A stretch of DNA of 64,000 nt from Mercurialis annua (GCF_937616625.2 NC_065577.1:1178001-1242000); one strand, 5' to 3'; shown: positions 1-12,548, counted from the stretch's first letter. The notes: a model not told the origin generated them from the letters alone. Translations and numbers: made by a program.

Positions 1-35
1 TAAAAGACAAGATCAAGAAAAATGTAACTCACTCT

Positions 36-3000
36 CTAGTCTCTCCTATTATCCTCATCTGCGCCGCCTGCTTCTTTGACATCAACATTAAAGTTATATT
101 CCTGATCACAGCCCAAATAAGAGTCGCACATAAAATACAACGTATATGATTTCCTTCCGGCTTCAGAGGGGGCAGCAAACTCAAGCTTCACCTTTGCCTT
201 CCTCTGCAGAGAGACTCTCTTGATGGCAAGCAGTTGGTTGCTCTTGGTGTCACCGACAACAAGCCACCATCCCTCTTCCTTGGCTTTAGGATACCTTGCA
301 GCGTCAACAGGTCCGACTTCTGTCCTCCCATCTAAATCCCGTTCAAGAGCGACTTGCAGAGTGATATCTTCTCCTGCCCTCACATCGTCACCATCAACTA
401 CCTCATATGACATGTCGATGTTGGGAAACCGGTTGCAGAACCTTGCGATATCTAATAACTGTGAGTCTGTCATCTGGAGAAGCTCACGCCTGTCATCATC
501 CTCCATCTCTGCCAGATCAAACACCGTCTCTATAGCCTTTCCGGGATTCTCCTGGCATTTCTTGGCTAACTCCTTAGTGAAGTGTGGAAGCTGTAAAAGC
601 ATAGAATCACGCTCCCACATCCCCTGGGTCACCATTTGGCTAACTTCCATTGCAAGAAGTGCAAGGCTCAACCAACCACTGCTTGAAATAACATCAACCA
701 TTGCCTGAAGCAATCTACTAGCAGAAAGAAGCACTTCTCGCTGGTCTAAAGCTAGGTTTCCACCTACAGCATGCCTTGAAAAATGGGCTTGTAGCATTAC
801 ATTTGCCTTCACATGTGGATCACTATATCTGGGGTTTTCAAATGAGAATCTTTGATGATTGATAAGCCGTCGGAGTACCTCTTCCTCTCCAGGTCGTATA
901 GGAAGTTGTGCATACTCAGAAGCGGAAGCAAGAATTTCCAAGAGACCTTTCATTCTGGTTTTAGAAGCCAGCGAAGAACTAAAACGCTCAATAGTAGTAT
1001 AACTGATGTAGTAATAAGATGCTATCATGCCGAGATTCAATGGAGAAAGGTCCATATCCTCCTCAATTGCAACACATTTGCTTGCTTCCAGACCACTCAA
1101 AGTGTTTTCAACAAGCTCTGAAAGGTGATCAGAAAGATGCCTATGACTAACTCCCTGAAGATTGTAGTAGTTTGGATTTTGTGTGAGCCGTCTGTACATG
1201 AAAGTCCATGTAAGATAATCCACCGCATCCTGCTTGTTTTCAATAACTCCAGCAACCACTTCAGCATTAAAATTGTCATGAAGGAAGTGGTGCAAATGAC
1301 TTTCAACAGGAAATGCCTCGTATAGGAACTTCTTGTAATACTCTTTCCGGGGCGCATGACACAGGATGACACATTTTCCAGAATTATCAAGCAGAGGGCG
1401 ACTAGCATGGCCCATCATCTGCAACAGATCTGTAACAGGGTAATCTGTGTGCATGTTTTCACGCCCGTCATAATACTGAGTTCCCATCACAACCACCAAA
1501 TGTGCTGCCAATGGTACCCCCCAACACATTGAACTGCTCATAACACAAACCTGAATCCACCCAGCTTCAAAAAGCTGCGACACAACCTCTTGATCTAAAC
1601 TGCTCAAGCCTTCATGCAGATAGCCAACCCCTTGTCGTAAGGTGGTTCTCAACATTTCATCCCCAACCTTCTCGACAAAAGGCTCCAGTTCTTCTGTTGA
1701 CCGCATCAGGAAAGAAGGCTTCTCTCCACCCTCTGTACTAGAATACGTCATCAGATCCACTGCGGTGAGTCGCACATGTTTTCTTGTAGGAACAAAAATA
1801 ATAGCGGGCTTTCCATTTTTGGCATGTTGGACAATTGCGGTGTAAGTAGGTTTTGTCATGGCCTGCATCCTTGCTTCAAAATTGGCGATATCTACTCCCT
1901 GGATATGTATCTCCAAAGGGACAGGGCGTACGCCAGGAGGGAAATTAAAAAGTCCGTGCGAGGTGGCTCCTATCCACTCCCCAAGATCCTTTGCATTTGC
2001 AAGCGAAGAAGACAATGCCACAATACGAATCTTGTTCTCAATCTGACTAGCAATATACCTCATCCTGGAAACAACTACTTCTAATATAGGACCACCTTGA
2101 CCCCCAATCAAGTGGAGCTCGTCAACGATAAATAAACTAACCTGCTGCACATACTTCCGCTGTTTCCAGCGACGAGACAAAGCATCCCATTTTTCTGGAG
2201 TACTGATGATTATTTGACCCTTTTCAAGCAGTTTCAAGTCTGCTGCTGTTTCCCCAGTTAATTCAACAACTCGCATGCCAAAACCTCGACCAAATTTTCG
2301 CTCCCAATCACGAAACCGTTCCTTAGCAATTGCTTCAAGAGGTGCAATATACACAGCTCGCATGACACTATCAGGTCCCTTTTGATGATTCCTTAATATA
2401 GCGAACTCTGCACAAATGGTTTTCCCACTGCCTGTTGGTGCTGCAACTAAGACATTGTCATCTGTGTTATAGAGAACAGTAAAAACCTGAGTTTGAACAG
2501 GATTAAAATGCTTGAAATCTTGATAAAGAGCTTCATATGATGGATTCCTCAGTGCAGTAACAGGTAAAGGTTGCAAGTCCAGTAACTCAGTGGGAGGAGG
2601 ATACTTCTCTGGCAAAATGAGATGCCTAAAAGATACGGGTAAAACAGTTTGTGACCCAAGCCATTTATCTGATACAACACGGATAAAATACTGAGGCGGC
2701 AATGGCTCATAGATTGGCACAGTAAAGTTCAATGTGTGATCCTCATCGATGTACTGCTTCTTCAACATAAAATACTCATGATGGAGAATATACTCACCAT
2801 CATTGTCCTCCACAATAACCCAAAATGGCTCCACATAGCCATGAACCTTATCCTCCCATTGGAAGTCTGGAGTTATAGCAAGTTCAACCCTCAACACAGA
2901 ACGAGTAATTGGCTGAACGTGTGCAGCCAGGTTCAGCTTTGGGAATTGATGGATGAACTTGTGCAATGTTCTACCCATCTTTGGGAAACGAATGAGTTCA

Positions 3001-6000
3001 CCAATCTCCTGTGAGGAAAGATCATAATACCTTTCCCAAGCCAAATCTTTTTTCTCCAACTTCATAAGAATTTCATTTGGGATCCCATTGAATTGGCGCA
3101 GGGGCGTCTGGACGCTCCACATCCTCTTGTTGACCATTTTACACAGGTTGAGAGCTTTTTCAGCTAATTGTGCCCATCCTCTTTTCACGATAATCTCAAA
3201 AAGGGCTCGTACAAGACGGCCGGCACTCTGACAAAGAAATTATTAAAAAACATGAATAAAAATAACAAGCTAAGGACTTCAATGAAATAACAACGGGAAT
3301 TTAAAATAAAAAATTAAATTGATAATAAACCTGAGTTATGAACACCATGTCTGATGTGAGGGAAAGACCGTCAAGCTTAAGCTGCGAGATATATGCCTGA
3401 AGCAGAACGTTAATCTTTGCACTGGGCTCCTCCAGGCTTTCCTTGATTGGAATTGGAACGCGATCCAAAAGCTTAGCCAGCTCCATTTTCTCGTCTTGTC
3501 TCACAGTGACATACTTAAATTCTTCACTGAGTGAAAACAGACGACATAGCTCTATATCCCCCATTGTTGGCTTCAGATGCTCATTGTATGTAGAGATTGT
3601 GCCGTGAGTTATATAATAGTAGCTAGCAATGCGACCCAAGTCAGTGACCTGGAAATATCCACTCTTCCTGTCATACTTAACCAGATTGTTTTTGTCCAAT
3701 ATAGTTGCAGCAGAATGAATCTGTGAAAAAGATTAGAAAATTAGATAGTCTAATGTACAAAAACGGACACAAGACATGGCAGCTACAAGAAGAAACTGAA
3801 ACTGAAGAAACAGAATTAAAAAAACAGTACCATAAATAAGAAAATGCTTTCAGAACATCATGAGGAGCAAATAATTGCAATAATAGCCAAAGTACAAGAC
3901 TGGATAGGTGCAAGAAAAACTTGGCAACACCAACTGTATTTCTCACTGCTCAAACACTCCAGCAAATAATCAACTTAAGGCAACTAAGAGCATAAAAGTA
4001 CCCCACATGTCATGTGTGATTGTGAAAGATGATCATGAAACTGAACTTGAAAAACTTAGCGGCAAAAATAAAATTGATCAGAACAGCAAAATACATATAT
4101 TAAAGCTATTAAAATATCAACACCCAAAAGCATTCAAACATATACTTCAAAAGAAAAATTAAAAAAACAGAATCTGCATGCCCTAACCCAATCTTTGAAT
4201 GCATATATGAGACCTTCTAATTTTCAGATGATAATTTTAACTCATATATGAAACTCCTCAAACATTCATCGTGTCTAAAACAATATCTTGCACAGTGCAA
4301 GAATTAAGACAAGATTTTCATATCTTTCACTCCTCAAGAAGTAATGATGCACGTCTGATGCATGTGATGTGTGTAAAAGACAAATAACCAATTAACAAAT
4401 TTCACAAACCACGGTAGATGAACTACATACTAGAAGATCTAAAAATATAAATTACCTTCAAAAATATGATTGAAGAAGTTATCTACTTGTGCAATGAAAG
4501 TATGAAACCCAACTATGAGATAAATAGAAAAATTAAGCTCTTTCTTATCCAATCTCCTAACATCCTAGGAAGAATAAATGAACGACACAGTGAAAAGTAG
4601 CACGCATCAGGAGAGCTTAATAATAGCAAAAAAAAAACATGAAATAAAGTAAAGCCATTTAAAGGTCAATGCTTACCAAATCAGCCCTCCGCTCCTCTAA
4701 AGTAATATCCCTTGTGAGAACATCTGGTGCTAAGCCATAAAGCGTTGGATTTCGCAGCATACGAACATACAGGTACGTATAACCTAGCCAATTGCAAGCT
4801 TCTCTAGCATTCTGGACGGTCCCAAGAACAACTTCTGCATTCAACTGATCGGCCAGTTTGGATATAAACTGGCTTTCAATAGGAAGTTGCTGATTCATCA
4901 AAGACAGATAGTACTGAAGTTCACTATGACCAGTGATGATAATTCCTTCTCCGTAAGAATCATATTGAGGTCTCCCAGCACGACCTAACATCTGCATGAC
5001 ATCCAAAGGACTTAATTCAGTCCATGCTCCTTTATCTGGATTATAAATCTGAGTCCCTTTAATAATCACAGTATGAGCAGGCAAGTTAACACCCCAAGCA
5101 AGAGTTGCAGTAGAAACCAAAACTTGCACATGTCCATCTGCAAAAAGATCCTCAACAAGTTGACGGTCAGCTCTTGTCATACCAGCATGATGAATTGCAA
5201 AACCATAGGGCAGAAGATCTTTAAGATCGTTGCTCTTTACCATATCTGTATGACTTTGAAGAATCTCACGGCTTGCACTGTCTTCTTTCAAGAATCTTCC
5301 AAGAGTATCATTATTAAGAGCGGAATCCCGAATCGCTTTAGCTGTCTTTGCCGTTTCCTTCCTTGAGTGGACAAAAATAAGAATTTGATGCTTTCCAGCA
5401 ACTTCCATTACCTTTTCATAACAGATATCATTCATCAACTGAAACCTCTGCAGTGGTTTCTTCACTGTGATTCCTATATACTGTTGAGATAGAGGGACGG
5501 GTCTGTAACTATTGTCAAAATGAAAAAGTCCTTTTTTGAGGTCAACCCTTAGAAACAAGGCTACATCTTCATAATTAGGGAGAGTAGCGGATAATCCAAC
5601 TAGACGAATATGTTCTTTTGTAGTTTCAATTTGTCTGACAGTCCTAGCAACAATACTCTCAAGCACAGGTCCTCTATTATCATGGAGAAGGTGAATCTCG
5701 TCGATGATGAGTAATTTCACAAGCTGCGTGTAAGTGCGATCCCCAGACTTTCTGGTAATAATATCCCACTTCTCAGGGGTAGTCACAATTATTTGAGTTT
5801 CTTCAATTTGTTGCCTCGTCAATGACTGGTCTCCACTCAGCTCCCTAACCTTGACACCGTACTCCTGCAGACGATTGGACAAATTACCAACAACTTCAGC
5901 AACAAGAGCTTTCATAGGTGCCACATAGACTATCTTATAGTCGCTATGGTTGAATGTACCATCTTTGTTCATGTTCAATCTGATCTGCTGAAGTATGGTA

Positions 6001-7655
6001 AGTACTGCAACATTAGTTTTCCCTGCTCCAGTGGGGGCACACAGAAGAAGATTGTCTGCCTGAAAAAGGGCAGTGTCATAAACTCTACTTTGTACTCTAT
6101 TCAACTGCTGCATCCCTTTAAAAGCAGGATGTGCCCAAGACGGCATGTCCGCTATCTTCACAAGCTTCTCATCCGGTGCTATTGGTTTAGGCTTCAAGGC
6201 TGGCACGTGAACTTCTTCGTAGCCCTTGCTTGTATGCCTGTAGGAACCAACTGGAAGATCACACTTCTTGTTGGCCATCAAAAGACCACCCTGATCAAAA
6301 GCGATGCTTTCTAGATCGAGCAACTGAGCTTGACCCTTCACCCAACCACTTTCTGAATCTCTATCCACAATCCCCCTCCTATCCCTACTATAGTCTCCAC
6401 CGCTCTCATCCTTAAGCCGGCGGGCCTCTTCTCTTATACTCTTCTCCAAGTTCCTTTGCCTCTCTTTTGCAGTTGCCCTTGTAGCATGTAACTGCTCCAA
6501 AATCGCCACCGACTCTGGACCTGAACTCATCAATTCTTCCTCAATCTGCTTTCTCTCTTCCTCGTCTTTAGCCCTCGCCAAACGAGTACACCAAATAATC
6601 TTCAGCTTGTTACGCATAATAATCCTTACAAGTGTAAACAGTTCAAACGTGAGATAATGGACTATTTTGGTTTCAACTTCAACATCCTCTCCTCCCTCGC
6701 TAAGTGTTTTAAGAACTTCCTCTGCAAGTTTCTGACACTGTTCTGCATCCATCTTCCCACCAAAACCTTGGGATATCTTCCTCTGAAGCCAATAAGCATC
6801 AATATCTTGCACATTAAGGCTAAACCCTTCATCAGCCTCTTGCATATCTTCATCATCAACACCACCACCCATTTGCATACCGCCAGCACCCGAGCCATTA
6901 GGCTCAGCCAAATCCTCATCCTCCTCATCTTCCTCATCCGGCACAAGATCCAAATCACTCTCATCCTCTTCATCCTCATTATCTTCCTCAAACTCAACAG
7001 CCACACCCACATCATCATCAAGCCCGTCATCACCATCGCCATTACTAACACCACTCCCACCAACATCACCATTCGCGCTCACATCCTGAAAATCCGTAAT
7101 AAGCATACCAATCTTCGCAAGCTGATCAAAAACATCATTCGGAACCGGATTCAACAGCTTCTCAATCTCCTTCCTCTTATCAGTACTCTTCACACTCTCA
7201 TTCTTCAAAACCGCCAATATCTCATCCGCCGCAGCACTCACAATATTCAACGGCTGCCCACCCAACTGCTGCTGAATAACACTCAACATCGCCTCATAAG
7301 CTGCTCTAGTCTCCTTCGTCTTAGGCTGATAAACCCCCTCCTCACTCGAACTCAGCACACTCTCCTCCCTAAGCCGACGACGTTTCCGCTTCGGTACAGG
7401 CTCAGCATTCGGGTCCCTCTCCTTCTTCCTCTTAGATTTCTGCTTCTTCTCCTCTAATTCAGGAGGCTTCCCAATAAAAGCACGGTCGCCGAAGCTTTTC
7501 GGATCAATTTTTCCCCAAAGAGACTCCGGCTCACCGGTGGGCTCGTGAGTGTCACGTGGCCGGGAATCAGTAGTTAAAACTAAACTAGAATTTGCTCTAT
7601 ATTCATACTGTTTGAATCTAGCGTGTGCCTCTGCACCACCGCCTAAGTGCGCCAT
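36..7655 (-). CDS. BRR2: BRR2, U5 snRNP DExH-box RNA helicase (3 coding exons)
   Basis: Coding exons, in gene order: 7655-4677, 3720-3331, 3227-36; introns are 956 and 103 bp, all GT-AG and phase 0. The product is 2186 aa, the usual BRR2 length (about 2170). BRR2 unwinds U4/U6 snRNA to activate the spliceosome in the nucleus. The N-terminus [20 protein letters not shown] is typical of plant BRR2; a very acidic stretch follows. Cassette 1 has Walker A GAGKT (K546), DEIH (652-655) and motif III SAT. A Sec63 unit spans exons 2-3. Cassette 2 has GSGKT (K1392), DELH (1492-1495) but SSS in place of SAT, matching the known catalytically silent second cassette; a second Sec63 unit closes the protein. 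The start is the ATG at 7655; no in-frame ATG lies just upstream. Very sure of family; exon borders by eye. Confidence 0.97.
3721..4676 (-). other. BRR2 intron 1 (956 bp)
   Basis: The intron runs from GTAAGC at 4676 to the CACAG acceptor ending at 3721. It is AT-rich, with a pyrimidine tract before the acceptor. Short ORFs inside it have no family features; I see no nested gene or transposon. Confidence 0.9.
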
Positions 7656-7666
7656 TGACAAAAACC

Positions 7667-7763
7667 CTAAAATGAAAAAACAAACACTTAGAACTCAGTG
7701 AAATCTAGGGATTTAAGCATCAAAAATTAAATTTAAAAATTCAAATGCGAAATTGAATCTTAC
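7667..7763 (-). other. Probable 5'-UTR intron of BRR2
   Basis: On the minus strand a good donor (CG|GTAAG, exon end at 7764) and an acceptor (TTTTAG| at 7667) bracket 97 bp of AT-rich DNA ending 11 bp before the BRR2 start codon. A telo-box (AAACCCTAA on the plus strand, 7662-7670) overlaps the acceptor. Inferred from splice signals only. Confidence 0.55.
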
Positions 7764-7764
7764 C

Positions 7765-8061
7765 GAAACTAATTTGATGTGCGACCGATTGAATTTATCT
7801 TCGGGATTATTGATTTTGATAATTTTTTTCGATTTGGTGATTTTAATTTATTTTTTTTTCGTGTGAAACGAAATAGGAGGCAGAGGGAGCCTTAGTACAG
7901 TAGTATTGGTTATAAGGCGGTGTTTTATACGTACAGATAATTTTTGGGGAGATACGGTATCGTTTTATAAATGGCGGTTCTTTTTAAAATGACGATGGTC
8001 CAGAGGCTAAATTGAAATGGCCCTTAATTTTAGAGGAAATTTGATTATCAAAAATAATTGC
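7765..8061. other. BRR2 upstream region, no gene
   Basis: Presumed BRR2 5' leader and promoter, read on the minus strand. It is AT-rich with poly-T runs near 7826-7860. I see no convincing TATA box and no ORF of interest. Confidence 0.5.
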
Positions 8062-8233
8062 AAACTTGATCCTACCTTGTTATTTCATCTAACACTTGAT
8101 TACACCTTTTTATTTCATCCAGCACTTGATTTCACCTTTTTATTTCATCCAACACTTAACCCAACTTTTTTATTTCGTCCAACATTTAACTTTATTTTTT
8201 TATTCATCCAATATTTAACTCCATTTTTTTAAG
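8062..8233. repeat. 30-bp tandem repeat, about five decaying copies
   Basis: Units of about 30 bp built on the pattern ACACTTGAT..CACC followed by TTTTTATTTCATCCA are repeated head to tail. The last two units drift (TATTCATCC, ATTTAACT). The array runs straight into the telomere-like block. An open frame crossing it is only the repeat read through and is not called a gene. Confidence 0.85.
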
Positions 8234-8525
8234 ATTTAGAATTTAGATTTTAGGATTTTAGGGGTTTAGGGTTTATGATTTTAGAATTAGGGTTTAGCAT
8301 GATTTATGATTTAGGGTTTAAAATTTAGAATATAGGGTTTAGCATGATTCAGGATTTAGGATTTAGCATGATTTAAGGTGTAGGGTTTAATATTTAAAAT
8401 TTAGAGTTTAGGGTTTAGTGTGTTTTAGGGTTTAAAATTTGGAGTTTAGGGTTTAGGGTTTAGGCTTTAGCATGATTTAGGGTTTAGGGTTTAGTATGAT
8501 TTAGGGTTTAGGGTTTAGAGAAATA
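8234..8525 (+). repeat. Interstitial telomere-like (TTTAGGG)n block
   Basis: About ten exact TTTAGGG heptamers and many one-base variants occur here, in tandem runs of two or three near the right end. They are mixed with a recurrent TTTAGCATGATTTA motif seen at least four times, so the later repeat unit is composite. TTTAGGG is the usual plant telomere unit. The block is degenerate and therefore old. Confidence 0.85.
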
Positions 8526-10974
8526 AGATTTTAAGTGTTTGGTTTAATGTTTTTATTAAATCAAATGCTAGGTGCAATTTATTTTCTTTTGTAAGTGTTG
8601 TCCGCAAATAAAAACGAATATAAGTATTTTTGAGATTATTTTAACAAAATCAATTATTTTTCAACTTTTCTCTTAATTCTATGGATCAGATTAGTACGTA
8701 GTTTAATGGGCCTAGTTCTAAACTGTAGCCCACGCTAAATAACGCTGAGCTTTAAACATATTGTTATAGGACTTATTTTTGGATTCTTTCGTTTAAACAA
8801 TTGAATTCCACAAATATAAAATATAAGTATAAAATAATTTTTTTTTTATTATGTTTAAGATTTAGAAATTCTTTACATATTTTTAAAATAATAATGAAAT
8901 ATGAATTAGGTGAAAAGTAGAGCAGTTCATGCGCCGGGTTCAGAATAGACATACTAGGCTCTTTTTTTTATGTAAGTTCAAGTCCGGCCAAGTTTCGTTT
9001 TTGCTATACAAATCCGGCTCTAACACTCTATTTTTGTGCGCCGAACCGAATTTTTTCAAATTTATATACAAAATTATAAAAAAATAAAAGTTTTAGGACA
9101 TCCATAAAATAGCAGCTTTTCGAATTCGGGCTTGAGATGGGAGCAAACAATTCGTGTTCAAGTCCGGCTCTAAAGAAACGGGCCGGGTGGATACCCAGGC
9201 CCATGAGCATGTATAGTGATAAGTTGAATTGCATTTGTCATGAATTCATGGTTAATTGAATATCAAAAAGAGAATGAGTGTCAGATTAATCTCATTTTTA
9301 AGTTAATGTGTTGTTGTAAACCTGTAATATTCAGAAAGGAAATGATAAAATATTGGACTAGTAGTAGTAGTAGGTCGGGCAAATATTCGAATACTAGTCG
9401 GTTAAGTTAAAATTTGATCAATTTAATTGAGATTGAATTAAAGGTACTATTTTATTTTTAAAGGTACTAGTCGGTTAATTTAATAATATAAAATTGAGCT
9501 GATCAAATCGATTAATTTGGTTCAATTCATACTAAAATATAAGAAAACATATTGTTAATTCGATTAATGTTAACTACTTTTAAAACTGTTAAACATAATT
9601 AACTTAAAATAATGTATTTAACAAACTAGCCAAATTATGTGAAATCTTTAACTTAACCAATATAAATCGGATAAATCAGATAATTCGGTTTAACCAACCA
9701 GCTTAAAGTTTCCAAAATGAAAAAAATACGACTTCCTCAAGATTTCCGTGCATCATAAAGCCGTAGAGTAGGGAGAGTTTTGGCCGACTCGAATCGAAAT
9801 TAGTTCGGATCTTACGATTCAACCCGTCTTGATATGATTGTTGATTAGTGAACTTCCACCCCCAATAAAAATTGCCCCCCGACATTCTACTCAAATTGAG
9901 GCAATATGTATGTGGTTTATACATAGTACCAAAGTTAAGGTAATTTATGTTTTATAATGGCTTAGGCTTAGGCTTGGCTTTAGGGTACATAGAAAAAAAA
10001 TATGACCATAATCCTCTAATTTATGTACATTTCTGAAACCTTGCCCCGACAATCTACACTAATTCAGGCTGTGTTTGGCTTCTGTGTAATTTAGGTTCCT
10101 TCTAATTGGAGTTATTTGCATCATAATATATAATTATTAACGAGAAAAATGTTCACCTTCGATTAAATGTTCCGAATTTTGCAAGAAAACAAAATTAGTA
10201 GGTAGCTTAAAAAGGTTAGGGCTTCTTGGAAAGTACCCGCTTTTCGGACCAAATTTTTTTCAATTTTTTTTTTTATTTTTTAGAATTCTAATTTCAATTT
10301 TAAAACTTTACTAGTTTGATGGGACAAAAAATAATTTTTTTATATATTTTATAATTCTAACAAAAAAAATAAAATACCTACAGTTTTAGTTGTAATTGGT
10401 GTTCTAAATTGCACAAAAATATGACGATTTGTACTTGTTGGCTATGGAAAAGCATAAACTCCAGTTTCTTTCTTCGGAGCCGTTAGACGTTAGCATTCCT
10501 TCTCATCCACTATTGTTAGCACTCGATGGGGATGTAACATAGGGATCGATGTTTAATATTGTCAATATTTAAAGTTCATGTTGGAATTATAAAACACGCT
10601 AAAATTTATGATTTATTTTGCAGTTAACCTTAAATCTTAACAGGGAATATTTTATACGCAATATAAATGAGTCATTATCATCTTCGTCAAACATCTGTAA
10701 AACAAAAAGTACATAACTAAATAAGCAAAAAATTAAGTTAAAAATATTTATCATTGAAAAATGATCAGAAATACTCTAACACTTACACTAGTATTCTGTA
10801 ATACAAAACTCTCTCACCAAGTGAAAAAATAAATAAGAAAATAATTAGATCCTACCATTTTTCTACGTATAAATGTTTTCGGCACACATGTACTGATCGA
10901 CGTCCGGAATTACGCCCCGAACCCAAGATCTCTGATATGTATAATTTTTTTCAATATTTCTCAAAAAAGAATAA
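8526..10974. other. AT-rich intergenic stretch, no gene seen
   Basis: Nothing codes convincingly. The stretch at about 8930-9220 is locally GC-richer with repeated CCGGCTC and CCGG-containing words and resembles a decayed DNA transposon, but no ends could be fixed. 9361-9372 is a short AGT microsatellite. ORFs at 9028-9234 and 9703-9924 lack any domain. Confidence 0.5.
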
Positions 10975-11184
10975 TTAATGACCACGTCCTCGATGGCTTG
11001 GTCCGGAGTAAGCTTGAATAGTGAAGAACTTCTTCAACGGCGACGATGACGATAACGATGAAGAATGACCAAATTTAAGAACCCTAATGGCTTGAACTTG
11101 GATGGAGTAATAAGACAATAAAATGAATATGTAAATAATGAGCATATTCAAAGCAATCACACGAGATTTGTTATGAGACCTCAT
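10975..11184 (-). CDS. PIP/PIPL-type secreted peptide precursor
   Basis: Single-exon ORF of 69 aa. Residues 9-32 form a hydrophobic signal peptide ending near VQA. A Ser-rich variable stretch (41-48) follows, and the protein ends in YSGPSHRGRGH. The extreme C-terminal SGPSxxGxGH core is the hallmark of plant PIP/PIPL (PAMP-induced secreted peptide) precursors, which release a short hydroxyproline-bearing signal perceived by receptor kinases such as RLK7. Length and layout fit the family. The start is the only ATG before the signal peptide. A minus-strand TATA element lies at about 11299-11310, and TTGAC (W-box core) occurs at 11283-11287 and 11351-11355. Which member it is cannot be told; CEP and IDA peptides lack this exact ending. 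Confidence 0.85.
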   Translation of the reverse strand: MRSHNKSRVIALNMLIIYIFILLSYYSIQVQAIRVLKFGHSSSLSSSSPLKKFFTIQAYSGPSHRGRGH

Positions 11185-11800
11185 TATCAAAAATATCGAT
11201 CTTTAAGTATTCTATAAGGTTGTTGTGTTGTTTGATTTAGGGTTTGGTGTTTGTTTGAGATATGAATATGAAATAAAAGAATGTCAATAGTTTGTGTGTA
11301 TATATATAATGCTTAAAGTCTAGAGAGAGAGCTAAAAGGTTGAATAGAATGTCAATATATGCATGTGTAAAAATCCGACCGGGACAAAATCAAACCAAAC
11401 CAAATCGAAGGTAGCCGCTTTGATTTAATTATTGTAAATATTTTTAAAAAAATTGTTTCATTAGGTTTTTAATTTTAAAAACCCAAAATATCAAACTACA
11501 TCTATATAATTTAATTTGTTTAAGAACAACTTTATTGTTAATATGTATTCAAGTGATGAAAATGTATGATATACTATAAGTTGAGCATAGATTTAATTTC
11601 TAAATTTATAATTGTTTATTTTTGTAAAACAAATTATTCTTGTGTTTCGGTTGAATCAAAAATTATACCGATTTTCAATTTGGTTTTTATTAGAAAAAAA
11701 ACATAGTATTTTTATATTTTTATTACGAAACCGACCGATGAACATATATACAGAAAGTGTAGAGAGAGAAAGAGTTAATAAAAAGATAAATATAGAATAT
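11185..11800. other. Region upstream of the PIP-like gene
   Basis: AT-rich DNA holding the presumed promoter of the PIP-like gene at its left end, then unremarkable sequence up to the copia element. The last five bases (11796-11800, AATAT) are the left target-site duplicate. Confidence 0.5.
11299..11310 (-). promoter_or_regulatory. TATA box of the PIP-like gene
   Basis: An alternating TATATATA run sits 115-126 bp upstream of the PIP-like start codon on the minus strand, a normal distance for a short leader. Inferred from position and composition. Confidence 0.5.
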
Positions 11801-12086
11801 TGTTATGAATATAATGTGAATATGGTGTATGACAAAATTACCTATCCAATTAGGTGAAAAAATTTCAACCCTCCATTTTTGACATGCATGTAAATGCATT
11901 AATTACATGGTGGGTGAAATTGCCTATAAATAGGTTTCCATCCATGTAAATTTTACAATTGAAAATACTCATCAAAGAAGTAAAATTCCTCCCAAATATT
12001 TGCTCTCTTGTTGCATTATTGTGATCACTAATTATTAATTAGTTTAGTCTATAAACATTATTTATATTATCATTAAATTTATAACA
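11801..12086 (+). repeat. 5' LTR of the copia element
   Basis: 286 bp, TG...CA, same as 18742-19027 by eye. It contains a TATA-like CCTATAAATA at about 11921-11930, so transcripts should begin near 11955. Confidence 0.95.
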
Positions 12087-12087
12087 C

Positions 12088-12102
12088 GTTATCAGCACGA
12101 TC
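12088..12102 (+). other. Candidate primer-binding site
   Basis: Directly after the LTR comes GTTATCAGCACGA. The position is right for a minus-strand primer site. The TATCAGCACG word is not the common plant TGGTATCAGAGC (initiator tRNA-Met 3' end), so an internal tRNA fragment may prime; this is inference. Confidence 0.5.
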
Positions 12103-12198
12103 GCTCTATTAGTTTACGATTCTCTAATCCAAGAAAATTCGGTAAAGTATTCTAAAGGTAAATCTCTAACTTTAATACTTGTCTAATTATTTAATTAA

Positions 12199-12363
12199 TG
12201 GAAGGTTATACCTCCTATAAATTTTATTTACTTAATATTTAATTTATTATGTTTATATCTATGTTATTAATTTTTATATGGAAGGCTAAGCCTCCTATAA
12301 ATAATCTTTTGATAATTTAATTTTAATCGTTGATGCTTGAGTGGTAATCCCCTTGCTATAAAC
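12199..12363 (+). repeat. Three short hairpin repeats in the copia leader
   Basis: 12199-12222 and 12279-12302 share TGGAAGG....CCTCCTATAAAT; a weaker third copy (GGTAATCC...TATAAAC) is at 12340-12363. The first two contain AGGTTATACCT and AGGCTAAGCCT, an inverted repeat with a paired change. Role unknown. Confidence 0.6.
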
Positions 12364-12474
12364 GATTTTATTTAGTTGACACTATTAGTATAAATATAAA
12401 TATTTTTATACCATAATTAAATTTAATCCATTGTTGTCCTCATCTAAATAATTTATTCAAAAAAATATAAAATA

Positions 12475-12548
12475 ACCTAACGGCTACATAACGGTAACAA
12501 ACGGCTATATAACGGTAATAAAACGGCTATATTTTTCTCTATATATAC
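12475..12548 (+). promoter_or_regulatory. Promoter-like block inside the copia leader
   Basis: Three direct copies of an AACGGCTA..TAACGGTAA word (AACGG is a MYB-type core) lie at about 12479-12530, followed by a TATA-like CTATATATA at 12539-12547 and then 60 bp to the ATG at 12610. This looks like an internal promoter. Inference from motif order only. Confidence 0.4.

Noticed and set aside
6657..7457. 266-codon open frame on the plus strand
   Set aside because: It is the antisense of the acidic low-complexity N-terminal part of BRR2. Its Ile/Leu/His-rich composition is an artefact of Asp/Glu codons read backwards.
8017..8232. 71-codon frame with repeated FLFHPTL
   Set aside because: Only the 30-bp tandem repeat read in one frame.
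8062..8525. CRISPR-like repeated array
   Set aside because: Repeats are contiguous with no unique spacers, and the genome is a plant; it is a satellite plus telomere-like DNA.
12088..12102. Standard initiator tRNA-Met primer site
   Set aside because: The expected TGGTATCAGAGC is not present; only a partial TATCAG match, so only a candidate site is reported.
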